A stretch of DNA of 64,000 nt, taken from assembly GCF_000336775.1 (NCBI RefSeq), contig NZ_AOLJ01000019.1:166557-230556 (forward strand), read 5' to 3'. A program made the translations under genes and the position numbers. Source of the DNA: Haloferax gibbonsii ATCC 33959 (GTDB taxonomy: Archaea; Halobacteriota; Halobacteria; Halobacteriales; Haloferacaceae). This document shows, piece by piece, positions 53,952-64,000 of the stretch. The notes beneath the pieces were generated by a model. The model saw only the letters and a list, made by a program, of their open reading frames with translations, had not been told where the DNA came from and ran no database searches. Positions within the stretch are counted from its first letter, which is position 1. Every line of letters begins with the position of its first letter.

Positions 53952-54311
53952 TCACTCGGGCGTGATGACGACCCCGTCGTCGTCGGCGTGGTCCATCGCC
54001 ACCTCGTGTCGCGTGTGGCGGGCGTGGGTGCGGGCCCACCGACGGGCGCTGGCCTCGGAGAGGAACTGCTCGCCGTCGGGACACTGTCGGCAGCTAACGA
54101 CCCACGGCGAGACGTCGTCCGGGAAGTGTCCGGTGTGGCGACGGTGGTCGAGCGCGAACTGCTCGACCGACTGGTTGCCGAGCTGTAGCTCGTCCAGTTC
54201 GTACGAGAGGTCCCACTCCTCGCCGCACCGCGAACACGAGACGGTCGGCGTGTCGTCTATCGGGGCCGTCGGGGAGTGCGTGCGAAAGTCGTCGTCGCTC
54301 GGTGGAGACAC
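53952..54311 (-). CDS. Small zinc-finger-like protein
   Basis: 119 residues. Two CxxC pairs, SCSRCGEEW (about residue 25) and SCRQCPDGEQF (about 73), with nearby His (DHRRHTGHF, HARHTRHEV) suggest two zinc sites. Cytoplasmic; no other domain. Conserved small haloarchaeal protein type; role unknown. Confidence 0.75.
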   Translation of the reverse strand: MSPPSDDDFRTHSPTAPIDDTPTVSCSRCGEEWDLSYELDELQLGNQSVEQFALDHRRHTGHFPDDVSPWVVSCRQCPDGEQFLSEASARRWARTHARHTRHEVAMDHADDDGVVITPE

Positions 54312-54420
54312 AGGCGGGATTGGGACCGCGGCCTCTTGTAACCGTCTGCCCCCGAAGTGAAAGACAATCTGTTGATATATTCCCGCGGAATCGGCCGGGC
54401 GAGGCTCCCGGTCGCGAGCC

Positions 54421-54603
54421 TCACTCCGCGTTCGACGCCCAGTCTCTGACCAGCGCGACGGCGAAAACCGTCAACAGGGCGGCGATGCCGGCGTTCCGCG
54501 CGAAGTCGCCGGTGTCACCGGCGGCGAGTCTGACGACGCCGAGCGCGAGGAGGAGTCCGATGACGAGCGCGAACAGGACGGCCGCCCACGACCGCGCGTG
54601 CAT
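54421..54603 (-). CDS. Small two-TM membrane protein
   Basis: 60 residues from ATG 54603. Two hydrophobic spans, AAVLFALVIGLLLALGVVRLA and AGIAALLTVFAVALV, separated by an acidic loop. Unknown, likely a haloarchaeal small membrane protein. It precedes the copper module on the minus strand. Confidence 0.6.
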   Translation of the reverse strand: MHARSWAAVLFALVIGLLLALGVVRLAAGDTGDFARNAGIAALLTVFAVALVRDWASNAE

Positions 54604-54713
54604 GGTCGTTGGTAGCGGGTCGCCGGAGAAAACCGTTGAGGTGGGCGCATCGAACCGACTCCCCGGTCGTGGCACCCGGTCACCTCGCCGTCCGGGTCGG
54701 GCGCGTCTCGGGT

Positions 54714-54911
54714 TCAGGCGCTCGCGTCGTAGCCCGCCTCTTCGACGGCCGCGACGAGGGCGTCGGTGTCGGCGTCGCCCTCGACGGTCGCTCGCTCCGC
54801 CTCGCGGTCGGCGGTCGCGTCCTCGACGCCGTCGACGCCGGCGAGGGCGTCGGCGACGCGCTGTTCGCAGTGTTCGCAGGTCATCCCGGTGACGGTGAGC
54901 GTGGTCGACAT
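54714..54911 (-). CDS. copZ: Copper chaperone (heavy-metal-associated domain)
   Basis: 65 residues, one HMA domain: LTVTGMTCEHCEQRVADAL with the CxxC copper site (GMTCEHC) and the closing EEAGYDA. It would hand Cu(I) to the CopA-type ATPase encoded nearby. Starts at ATG 54911, with a TATA-like ACTAAATCG (minus) about 27 nt upstream. Divergent from the Lrp-TRASH regulator at 55017, sharing the operator in between. Confidence 0.92.
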   Translation of the reverse strand: MSTTLTVTGMTCEHCEQRVADALAGVDGVEDATADREAERATVEGDADTDALVAAVEEAGYDASA

Positions 54912-54981
54912 GCGGTTCGAGATAGGGGCTTCCCGATTTAGTGGATTTCCCTTTCGGCGGTTCGACAAACTCCCGACGTTA

Positions 54982-54998
54982 GCTTTCGATTCGAAAGC
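54982..54998. promoter_or_regulatory. Palindromic operator between copZ and the Lrp-TRASH gene
   Basis: Perfect inverted repeat GCTTTCGA-T-TCGAAAGC (17 bp), 18 nt before the regulator ATG and about 70 nt from the copZ start. A closely related motif lies before copA at 55681. Candidate binding site of the Lrp-TRASH copper regulator. Confidence 0.7.
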
Positions 54999-55016
54999 CA
55001 AACGCGAGGAACACCT

Positions 55017-55643
55017 ATGACATCGTGGCACCAACTGAGTCGCATGCGCGCGCTCGACGAAACAGACCTCCACATCCTCGAACTCCTCGCCGAAGACGCC
55101 CGCCGACCCTTCAGCGACATCTCCGCCGAAGTCGGCCTCTCCGCGCCGGCGGTCTCCGACCGCATCGACCGCCTCCGCGAGGAGGGCATCATTCGCCGGT
55201 TCACCGTCGACCTCGACCAGTCGACGCTCTCGGGCGGGACGCCCGTGCTCGTCAGACTCACCGTCCGCCCGGAGTTCGTCGACGAGGTCCGCGACACCCT
55301 CCGAGCGGCAGACCCGGTCCACCACCTGTTCGTCGCGGCGGACGGCGAAGTGACCGTCCACGCCCGGCTCGACGGGGACTCCGTCCGCGCCCAGTTGGAC
55401 GACCTCGTGGACCTCTCGCGGGTCCGCGACTACGAGGTGAGCCTCGTGGAGTCCGCCGAGTGGACGCCGACGGTCAACGGAACCGGATTCGCCCTCGAGT
55501 GCGCCGAATGCGGCAACACGGTGACGAGCGAGGGCGAGAGCGCCCGCATCGGCGGGACGCTCTACCACTTCTGCTGTTCGTCCTGTCTCGGCCGGTTCGA
55601 AGACCGATACGACCGCCTCGAAGCCGGCGCGAACGACGACTGA
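55017..55643 (+). CDS. Lrp/AsnC regulator with C-terminal TRASH metal-sensing domain
   Basis: 208 residues from ATG 55017; an ATG at 55044 is possible. N-terminal [25 protein letters not shown] and [20 protein letters not shown]. Middle: a reduced Lrp ligand domain. C-terminus: a TRASH/YHS-like Cys-rich unit with [17 protein letters not shown] and [16 protein letters not shown]. In Halobacterium an Lrp-TRASH protein (VNG1179C) is reported to control a copper ATPase, and the neighbourhood here (copZ, copA) is the same. Probably the copper sensor for this locus. Confidence 0.92.
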   Translation: MTSWHQLSRMRALDETDLHILELLAEDARRPFSDISAEVGLSAPAVSDRIDRLREEGIIRRFTVDLDQSTLSGGTPVLVRLTVRPEFVDEVRDTLRAADPVHHLFVAADGEVTVHARLDGDSVRAQLDDLVDLSRVRDYEVSLVESAEWTPTVNGTGFALECAECGNTVTSEGESARIGGTLYHFCCSSCLGRFEDRYDRLEAGANDD

Positions 55644-55680
55644 GCGGGCCGGGGGCCGATAATCGAGCGACGCGGCCACT

Positions 55681-55697
55681 GGTTTCGAATCCAAAGT
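55681..55697. promoter_or_regulatory. Related operator motif before copA
   Basis: Reads, on the minus strand, CTTTGGATTCGAAACC. Compared with CTTTCGATTCGAAAGC at 54982, it differs at two of the arm positions, so the palindrome is imperfect. Located 72-88 nt before the copA ATG, in the short gap after the Lrp-TRASH gene. Confidence 0.6.
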
Positions 55698-55768
55698 TCG
55701 ACCCCTCGATGACGCTCGGTCCTGAAGGGGAAATCGAGGTAAGAGAGGGGCACGTACGTATAGGTGAG

Positions 55769-58351
<2,583 letters not shown>

Positions 58352-58400
58352 TCCGCCTCGCCGTCTCGCTTTTCTCCTCGCGCGGCGATTCTCTCAGGGT

Positions 58401-58628
58401 ATGTCCACTCGAACCCCCGCGCGGACGGAGCCGTGGCTCCTGGTCGCCGTCGGCGCGTTCCTCGTTCTCGTCGGCCTCGGAACGCTCGCGAGCGCCCCGT
58501 GGCGCTACGCGGCCGGCGGGTCGGTCGTCGCGGTCGCGGCGCTCCAGATAGTCGGGTCGCTGTCGGCGGTCGTCATCGGTGCCGGAGCCGCGTGGCTCGG
58601 GGCGGTCGAGGCGCGCGAAAAACGGTGA
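58401..58628 (+). CDS. Small two-TM membrane protein
   Basis: 75 residues with two hydrophobic spans (LLVAVGAFLVLVGLGTLA and VVAVAALQIVGSLSAVVIGAGAAWLG) and a short charged tail. 49 nt after copA on the same strand, so possibly co-transcribed, but no copper motif (no Cys or Met-rich segment) is present. Family not recognised. Confidence 0.65.
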   Translation: MSTRTPARTEPWLLVAVGAFLVLVGLGTLASAPWRYAAGGSVVAVAALQIVGSLSAVVIGAGAAWLGAVEAREKR

Positions 58629-58640
58629 CGGACGGGACGT

Positions 58641-59495
58641 TCAGTACCGCGACGGGAGGAACGCCATGCCGATGAGGAGAATGACCGTGGTGAACGAGAC
58701 GATGGCGATGCCCCAGAGACCGTTTTCGGTCTCGTGGAAGCTGTCGATTTCGGACAGTTGCGCCTGGTAGCTGTCGTAGTTCTGCGTCAGGACGAGCGTC
58801 TCGCCGTCCGGGAAGTACGCGAGGTACTGCTGTCCCGAGATGGTCAGGTTCGCCTCGTTATCGACGGTGACGGTGTTCTCCTCGGACGCGAACCACTCGA
58901 GGGTCACGCCGGAGGTCTCGACCGCGTCGACGGTGACGGACTGGTTGTTGTAGTCGAAGGAGTCACCCTCGGCGACGGTGCGCGTCTCGTTGGCCGGGAA
59001 GTACTCGTCGACCGAGACGAGCGTCGAATCGTTGACGACGACGTAGCGCTCGCCGTCGCGGGTGACGGTCTCGTTGTCGGCGTTCGAGTCGGCTTGGAGG
59101 ATTGCGGTCTCGTTGTACAGTTCGACCAGCGTCGCTTCGGTGGGGTCGGAGACGTTGGCGATTTCGACACGGTAGTCCGTGCCGTCGAGCGTGACGGTGC
59201 TCTCGTTGTCCCACGTCTCGGTGAAGCGAGCGGAGTCGTTCACGTAGGTGAGTTCACCGGAGCGGACCAGCGTGGTGCCACCACCGTGACCGCCCGACTC
59301 CTCCTCTTCGGTTATCGACGACACTGTGTACGCCTGGTCGCTATCGGGGACGGAGAACTCGTCCCCCTGTGCCAGCGAGTACTCGGGGTTCTCGAAACTG
59401 ACCGACGGCGTCGATGCAGTCGCGATAAGTGAGTATGCACCGGCACCGATGACCAGGAAGAACACGACGGAGATGACCGCGGCGCGTCGTTGCAT
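58641..59495 (-). CDS. Surface protein anchored by N- and C-terminal TM segments
   Basis: 284 residues from ATG 59495, with a TATA-like GTATAAC (read from 59525) about 27 nt upstream. N-terminal TM AVISVVFFLVIGAGAYSLIATA and C-terminal TM GLWGIAIVSFTTVILLIGMAFLP. Between them a Thr/Asn-rich external domain with many N-glycosylation sequons (NVS, NES, NDS, NQS, NET, NLT) and three or so similar repeats of the form E/DGDxF...NxxVTVDxVE. No catalytic motif. It is divergent from the NTPase/TPR giant (59712), sharing a short intergenic region; a functional link is possible. Confidence 0.8.
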   Translation of the reverse strand: MQRRAAVISVVFFLVIGAGAYSLIATASTPSVSFENPEYSLAQGDEFSVPDSDQAYTVSSITEEEESGGHGGGTTLVRSGELTYVNDSARFTETWDNESTVTLDGTDYRVEIANVSDPTEATLVELYNETAILQADSNADNETVTRDGERYVVVNDSTLVSVDEYFPANETRTVAEGDSFDYNNQSVTVDAVETSGVTLEWFASEENTVTVDNEANLTISGQQYLAYFPDGETLVLTQNYDSYQAQLSEIDSFHETENGLWGIAIVSFTTVILLIGMAFLPSRY

Positions 59496-59711
59496 GGTTT
59501 CGGCATGGGCCACGCGGCGTATAACGATTACTTTTCCTCGGAGCGTGTCACCGCGTCGCGCGACTGCCGGCGGCGACTCCCGCCCCCAATACGACGGTGC
59601 AGACGAACAGTCGAAGCTGTGGATTGACAAGGGTTTTTGAAACTATTGGCCGAACCTCCCGTCAATGAGATATCGACCAGTCGTTCGACGGAGCCGAACC
59701 GGGAGTTGGTC

Positions 59712-62700
59712 GTGACGCGCGACGACGACCTCGTCACAGAACAGTTGGAACTCGCCGCCGATCGGTTCGACTTCCTCAACGCGTTGGACGGCGCGCGCCT
59801 CGACAAGCGAGATTTGACCGAGGCGCTTCCGTACTCCCGCTCGACGGTCGACCGCGCGATACGCGACCTGACCGCCGCGGGGTTCGTCCTCGACGACGGC
59901 GACTACACCACGTCGCTGAAGGGCGGACAGTTCATTTCGCTGTTTCGCGCCACTCGCGACGCCGCCGCCGACGTGCTCGAACTCGACTCGTTCGTCGCCG
60001 GAGCGGCCGCCGACTACCCGCTTCCGGTCGAGGCCGTCGTCGGGGCCGACGAACTGCGGACCGACCCGCGCGTCTCACACCCGTTCGATGCGCTCGGAAA
60101 CAGGCTCAAAGCGACGAACAACGGGACGTTCGTCCTCCCGTACCTGCCGAGTCAGACGTTCGTCGACCGGTGTACGACCTGGCTCGTCGACGGGCACTCC
60201 TGTCGGTTCGTCGCTCCCAACTCCGTCGTCACCGCTATCTGGCGGGCGTACCCGGCGTTTCTCGAAACCGTACAGACCGTCCCGGACTGCGAGCTTCGGG
60301 TCGGCGAGGTTCCCCCGTTCGCCATCGCGCAGACGACGCTCGACGGGACGCCCCACGCGATGGTGGTCGCCTACGACGACGACGCGCGCGCACGCTGCGT
60401 CATCGAGAACACGAGCGAGCGCGCCGTGGCGTGGGCCCGGAGCCGCGTGCAGTCGATTTGGGAAGCCGCGAGCCCGTTCGACCTCAACGGAAACGCCGAC
60501 GGCGACGCTCCCGAAACCGAAGCCGACATCGCGGACGCCAAAGCGGGCGATGCGGACGCCGGAGCGACGACGGCCGGCTCCCGGAACGTAACCGACGACC
60601 GCGGCGGAAGTGCGGCGATTCGCGGCCCGGTGCTCTCCACGGTGCTGCGGTCGCAAGGGTTCGCCCGGCTCGCACCGGCGTACTTCGACCGCGTCGGCGT
60701 CTCGCCGCCGCTGGCGTGTTGGCGCGCCGGTTTCGACCTCGGCGAGGTCCGCGCCGGTTACGCGCTCGACCGCGAGCGCCCGACCGAAGACGGACGCGAG
60801 AACGTGACTGACGACCTGTTCTCCCGACTCCGCTCGGGGACCGACCACGTCGTGACGGGGCCGCCCGGCGCGGGAAAGAGCACGGTCTGTATGTCCGTCG
60901 CGTGCCGGTGGTACGACCACGAGCAGGGTACCGTCCTCTACCGGAAGTCCGGCCAGCACGACCCGTTTACCTCCACGGCGCACCTCGGGTCGTACCTCGC
61001 CGAGGCCAGCGGGCACGTCCTCGTCGTCGTCGAGGACGCGACCCGGACCGAAGCGAACAGCATCTTCGAACTCGTCCGCGAGTTCGACGACGACGACCGC
61101 GTGACGTTCCTCCTCGACAGTCGGGAAAGCGAGTGGCGCGACGACTCGCTCCGCGGCACCGCTCGCCTCGAATTCCACCGGAGACAATCGATAGACGTGG
61201 TCTCTGTTCCCGTCGTCGACGCCCGCGAGCGAGCCAGACTGGTCGAGCACTTCGAGGCGACTGTGGGAACGAACGTCGATATCGACCCCGAGGAACTCAC
61301 CCCGAACGAGGGCGGGGACCTCGAACCAGGAGAGATGTATCTCTTTTTGCATCGACTCGCCCGGCACGCCGAGCCGGCAGCAGGAGGGAACGCCGCCCCG
61401 ACGAGCCTCCTCGACGACATCGACTCCGTCTACGCCGACCTCGAACGCGTCGACGAGCGACTCGGCGTCGACGTCGGCGTTCTCGTGAATCTCCTGAACG
61501 CCTCGGGCATCGGCGTCTCGCCGCCGCTCGCGTACGCGCTCACCGAGTCGAAGCAGGACGAATCGGTCGTCGAAGAAGCGCTCGACGCGCTCGAACGGAC
61601 CGTCCTCTACTCCGCGTTCGGCGACGACGAGTCCGACGGCGACCGGGTTCGCGCGGTCCACGAGACGTGGTCCGCTCGCTTCCTCCAGCGACTGCTCGAC
61701 CTCGAATCCGAGCGTCGCGCCCGCCGCCGGTTCGAGCGGTGTCTCGACGCGCTCTGCTCGCTCGTCGACGACGGCGACGCGCGCCGGACCGTCCAATCGG
61801 TGTTCGGCGGGACCGCCGATATCGTTCGCACTATCGAGAGCGACCCCGCGACGTGGGGAGAACGACTCGTCCGTAGCGTGTTCGAACTCGGCGTCAACAC
61901 GCCGACGCTCTCCGAGCTGTACGCCGAGACCGACTACTCCGACGTCGACGTGCCGCGGGCCTGCGACGGCACGCTCCGACTCGACGTTCGTCGGTGGCGC
62001 GCCCGCATGTTCGTCAACGGGGGCGAACTCGAACGCGCCGAACGAGAGTTCGAGTCGCTCGCGTCGCTCGACGACGAGCGCCTCGACGAGGCGGCACTGG
62101 TCCGCGCGCGCGCCGACGGCTTTGCCGGACGCTCCGAGGTCGGACGCTACCGCGGTTCGTTCGAGCCCGCCCGCGAATACGCACAGGAGGCCCTCGAACG
62201 ATTCAGTCGAATCGACGACGAGGTGGGCCGCAGCGACGTGTTGAACGCGCTCGGTGGTATCGAGGCACAGACCGACAATCCGGAGGCCGCGAAAGGCTAC
62301 TACCAGCGAGCGCTCGAACTCCGTCGCGACCTCGAAGACGAGACGAAAGTTGCGAGCACGCTCGCGAACCTCGGACTCGTCGAGATAACGCTCGGTGAGT
62401 TCGAGTCAGCCGCGGCGCACGCCCGCACGAGTCTCCAGATTCGCCGAGAGATTCAGTATCCGTGGGGAGAAGCGCTGAGCCTCGCCGTTCTCAGCCGTAT
62501 CGAACTCGAAAACGGGACGCTCGACGAAGCGGAGCGATACGCCCGACTCGCGCTCGACATCCGCGTCGAAATCGGCGACTCCATCGGCGTCGCGTCGACA
62601 TCGAACAACCTCGGGAAGATAGCGTTCGACCGCGGGGCGCTCGACGACGCGCGCGAGCGCTACGAATCGCTTCTCGACGACGTCGAGGACCCGGAGTTCG

Positions 62701-63263
62701 ATTGGATTCGAAGGGACGTGTACTACGGTCTCGCCCAAACGCTCTCTGAACTCGGTGAACCCGAGACCGCCATCGAATACGCCGAACGCGCCATCGACCT
62801 CCTCGAAGAAAACGAGTCGAAGCGGACCGAACTCCAGACAGTCCGCGCCCGAACTCTCCTGGACAGCGGCGATCTCGACGACGCGCGAACGGTCGCAGAA
62901 CGCGCCCACGAACGAGCGTCCGGACTCGGCGACGAGCCGAGGACGCTCGCGAGCGTGACGCTCGGAGAGGTGTACGTGCGGTCGGGAGAAACTGACGACG
63001 GGACTTCGCTACTCAGGACTGCAATCGAATCCGCGCCGACGGCAGTCCTCGAAGGCCGGTGTCGCCGACAGTACGCTACGGCGCTCTGTGAGACCGGAGA
63101 CGTTTCCGATGCACTCGCCGAATTACGACGCGCTGCAGCGTGCTTTTCCTCCGTCGAAGCCGGGGTTCGAGCGCGGAAGACTGCACTTGACGCCCTCGAA
63201 CTCGCACACGAACTGGGCGACGACGACGCGGTCAGCGCGCTCGAACAGCGGCTCGTACGATAG
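59712..63263 (+). CDS. HTH-regulator/P-loop NTPase/TPR fusion protein (STAND-like)
   Basis: About 1,183 residues from GTG 59712; an in-frame TTG at 59637 would add 25. Order: winged helix (FDFLNALDGARLDKRDLTEALPYSRSTVDRAIRDLTAAGFV, core only, about residues 17-57); a FilR1-like effector domain to about 270 (ALGNRLKATNNGTFVLPYLP, NSVVTAIW); a Gly/Ala/Asp linker; a P-loop NTPase with Walker A TGPPGAGKS (about 384-392) and a Walker B-like strand HVLVVVEDATR (about 436-446); then alpha-helical winged-helix-like segments; and from about 820 to 1,150 seven or so TPR units (NALGGIEAQTDNPEAAKGYY, LANLGLVEITLGEFESAAAH). This is the STAND architecture: sensor repeats, NTPase switch and an N-terminal output domain, here DNA-binding. 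Signal and targets unknown. Confidence 0.82.
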   Translation: MTRDDDLVTEQLELAADRFDFLNALDGARLDKRDLTEALPYSRSTVDRAIRDLTAAGFVLDDGDYTTSLKGGQFISLFRATRDAAADVLELDSFVAGAAADYPLPVEAVVGADELRTDPRVSHPFDALGNRLKATNNGTFVLPYLPSQTFVDRCTTWLVDGHSCRFVAPNSVVTAIWRAYPAFLETVQTVPDCELRVGEVPPFAIAQTTLDGTPHAMVVAYDDDARARCVIENTSERAVAWARSRVQSIWEAASPFDLNGNADGDAPETEADIADAKAGDADAGATTAGSRNVTDDRGGSAAIRGPVLSTVLRSQGFARLAPAYFDRVGVSPPLACWRAGFDLGEVRAGYALDRERPTEDGRENVTDDLFSRLRSGTDHVVTGPPGAGKSTVCMSVACRWYDHEQGTVLYRKSGQHDPFTSTAHLGSYLAEASGHVLVVVEDATRTEANSIFELVREFDDDDRVTFLLDSRESEWRDDSLRGTARLEFHRRQSIDVVSVPVVDARERARLVEHFEATVGTNVDIDPEELTPNEGGDLEPGEMYLFLHRLARHAEPAAGGNAAPTSLLDDIDSVYADLERVDERLGVDVGVLVNLLNASGIGVSPPLAYALTESKQDESVVEEALDALERTVLYSAFGDDESDGDRVRAVHETWSARFLQRLLDLESERRARRRFERCLDALCSLVDDGDARRTVQSVFGGTADIVRTIESDPATWGERLVRSVFELGVNTPTLSELYAETDYSDVDVPRACDGTLRLDVRRWRARMFVNGGELERAEREFESLASLDDERLDEAALVRARADGFAGRSEVGRYRGSFEPAREYAQEALERFSRIDDEVGRSDVLNALGGIEAQTDNPEAAKGYYQRALELRRDLEDETKVASTLANLGLVEITLGEFESAAAHARTSLQIRREIQYPWGEALSLAVLSRIELENGTLDEAERYARLALDIRVEIGDSIGVASTSNNLGKIAFDRGALDDARERYESLLDDVEDPEFDWIRRDVYYGLAQTLSELGEPETAIEYAERAIDLLEENESKRTELQTVRARTLLDSGDLDDARTVAERAHERASGLGDEPRTLASVTLGEVYVRSGETDDGTSLLRTAIESAPTAVLEGRCRRQYATALCETGDVSDALAELRRAAACFSSVEAGVRARKTALDALELAHELGDDDAVSALEQRLVR

Positions 63264-63326
63264 CGTCGTCAGTCGCCGCTTCGATACCGAGACGCGTCGC
63301 TCGCGAGAGTTGCGTTCGAAGAGAAA

Positions 63327-63403
63327 AGCCAAGGGCCGGATTTGAACCGGCGGGGGTTCCGCTCTGCAGGCGGATGCGTTGGGCCGAACTCTGCCACCTT
63401 GGC
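63327..63403 (-). tRNA. tRNA-Cys (GCA)
   Basis: 77 nt. Acceptor GCCAAGG with CCTTGGC, discriminator U (the tRNA-Cys identity base). The anticodon loop CTGCAGA gives GCA. T loop TTCAAAT. It follows the 5S gene in the rRNA operon, as is usual in haloarchaea. Confidence 0.93.
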
Positions 63404-63539
63404 GCAGTTACTGGTATCCCTGTCTTGTGCTTAAGCCTGACGGTGTGCGACCTGAGTCGGGCGTTTTCGCTGTCTCGACCGAGAGAGCGGTCGCTGTCTG
63501 TGTAGTGTGCGAGCGAGCGTTTGCCGCTCGCCATAAATG

Positions 63540-63572
63540 AAAAAAGCCCACTGGACCGAAGTCCAGCGGGCT
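63540..63572 (-). terminator. Hairpin/T-run after 5S rRNA
   Basis: On the minus strand AGCCCGCTGGAC, a TTCG tetraloop, GTCCAGTGGGCT, then a run of T. A 12-bp stem (one G-U pair) with a UUCG loop and U tract resembles an intrinsic terminator or a processing hairpin between 5S and tRNA-Cys. tRNA-Cys lies 136 nt further on, so read-through or a second promoter is needed. Confidence 0.65.
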
Positions 63573-63580
63573 CTGTATGA

Positions 63581-63704
63581 GTAGGGGCGGCGAACTGGAT
63601 TTCCCAGAGGATCGCTCACTCCAGTACTGACCAGAACGCAGGTGAGCTTAACTGCCGTGTTCGGGATGGGTACGGGTGGAACCTCACCGCTCTGGCCGCC
63701 TTAA
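63581..63704 (-). rRNA. rrf: 5S rRNA
   Basis: Minus strand, from TTAAGGCGGCCAGAGCGGTG to a 3' end near GCCGCCCCTAC. Internal landmarks match archaeal 5S: CCCGTACCCATCCCGAACACGG and GCCTGC-type loop E, GTACTGGAGTG. Ends are placed by terminal pairing, uncertain by a few nt. Confidence 0.9.
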
Positions 63705-63759
63705 TGCCGATCAACGGAATCGAACCGCTGTCATACCAATATCGGACGGGCCGTCTTAC

Positions 63760-64000
63760 CAATGTGTTCGTGCAATCCAGTTTGCGCCTGGACCCGTTCT
63801 CGGGTCTCAGTGCGTATGAATGTGGCTTGGACTGTTAGTGCTCGCGGGCTTAACAACTCGTTGCCTCGTTGCGTACCCCCCGAGTCTATCGAACTCGTCT
63901 TCTACGAGTGTCCTCAGTGGAACTTCTTTTCCGTGTGGGTTTCGAGCTTAGATGCGTTCAGCTCTTACCCCGTGGTGCGTAGCTGCCCGGCATCTGCCCT
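63760..64000 (-). rRNA. rrl: 23S rRNA, 3' end (partial)
   Basis: Minus-strand 3' portion of 23S, running off the right edge. Recognised by AGGGCAGATGCCGGGCAGCT, CTAAGCTCGAAACCCAC and the region before the final TCCAAGCCACATTCATACG. The precise 3' terminus is uncertain; it lies somewhere in 63760-63820. Processing stems flank it before the 5S gene. Confidence 0.85.

Overview
The window is haloarchaeal chromosome, very probably Haloferax. The evidence is high GC with strongly acidic predicted proteins, Tat/lipobox lipoproteins, HTH-10 and TrmB-type regulators, many leaderless-looking starts with a TATA box about 25-28 nt upstream, archaeal S6e, and a minus-strand rRNA operon end (23S, 5S, then tRNA-Cys) at the right edge.

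Layout. 1-19.0 kb is mostly core and housekeeping: a histidine kinase tail, a PfkB sugar kinase, an HTH-10 regulator, an M23-like protein, a lipoate ligase homologue, dihydroorotase, three universal stress proteins, a GNAT acetyltransferase, a DHH phosphoesterase, S6e, a HiPIP-like lipoprotein, an M29 aminopeptidase, an ATP-grasp enzyme, 6-phosphogluconate dehydrogenase, a membrane-anchored ferredoxin and a MATE exporter. tRNA-Arg(CCG) follows. Its 3' end is repeated 4 kb downstream, and the two copies bracket a lower-GC island (about 19.16-23.21 kb) with a winged-helix/MazF-PemK pair, a lipoprotein and a Fic protein but no recognisable integrase. A 5'-truncated chemotaxis transducer abuts the right repeat. 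KatG and two divergent TrmB-type regulators come next.

30.1-41.6 kb is one tightly packed minus-strand operon of 12 genes. It starts with a complete Dpp/Opp-type ABC importer and continues with a small Cys protein, DUF917, DUF1177, an AroM-family protein, an M29-type peptidase, a nitroreductase-like protein and an Asp/Glu/hydantoin racemase-like protein. It looks like an uptake and breakdown pathway for an unidentified nitrogen compound.

41.9-54.7 kb holds a DUF paralogue, an Lrp regulator, a flippase-like protein, a J-domain/ferredoxin fusion, a thioredoxin-like/CcdA pair, an FKBP isomerase and an iron-transport operon (FAD oxidoreductase, FecCD permease, FecE ATPase). Inverted repeats TTTAGG-N4-CCTAAA lie before the iron operon and before one unknown gene 10 kb away, suggesting a shared metal regulon. 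54.7-58.6 kb is a copper module: CopZ, an Lrp-TRASH regulator and CopA, with a shared palindromic motif before the regulator and before CopA.

58.6-63.3 kb carries a two-TM surface protein divergent from a roughly 1,180-residue HTH/P-loop NTPase/TPR protein. This pair and the 12-gene operon are the strongest candidates for undescribed biology.
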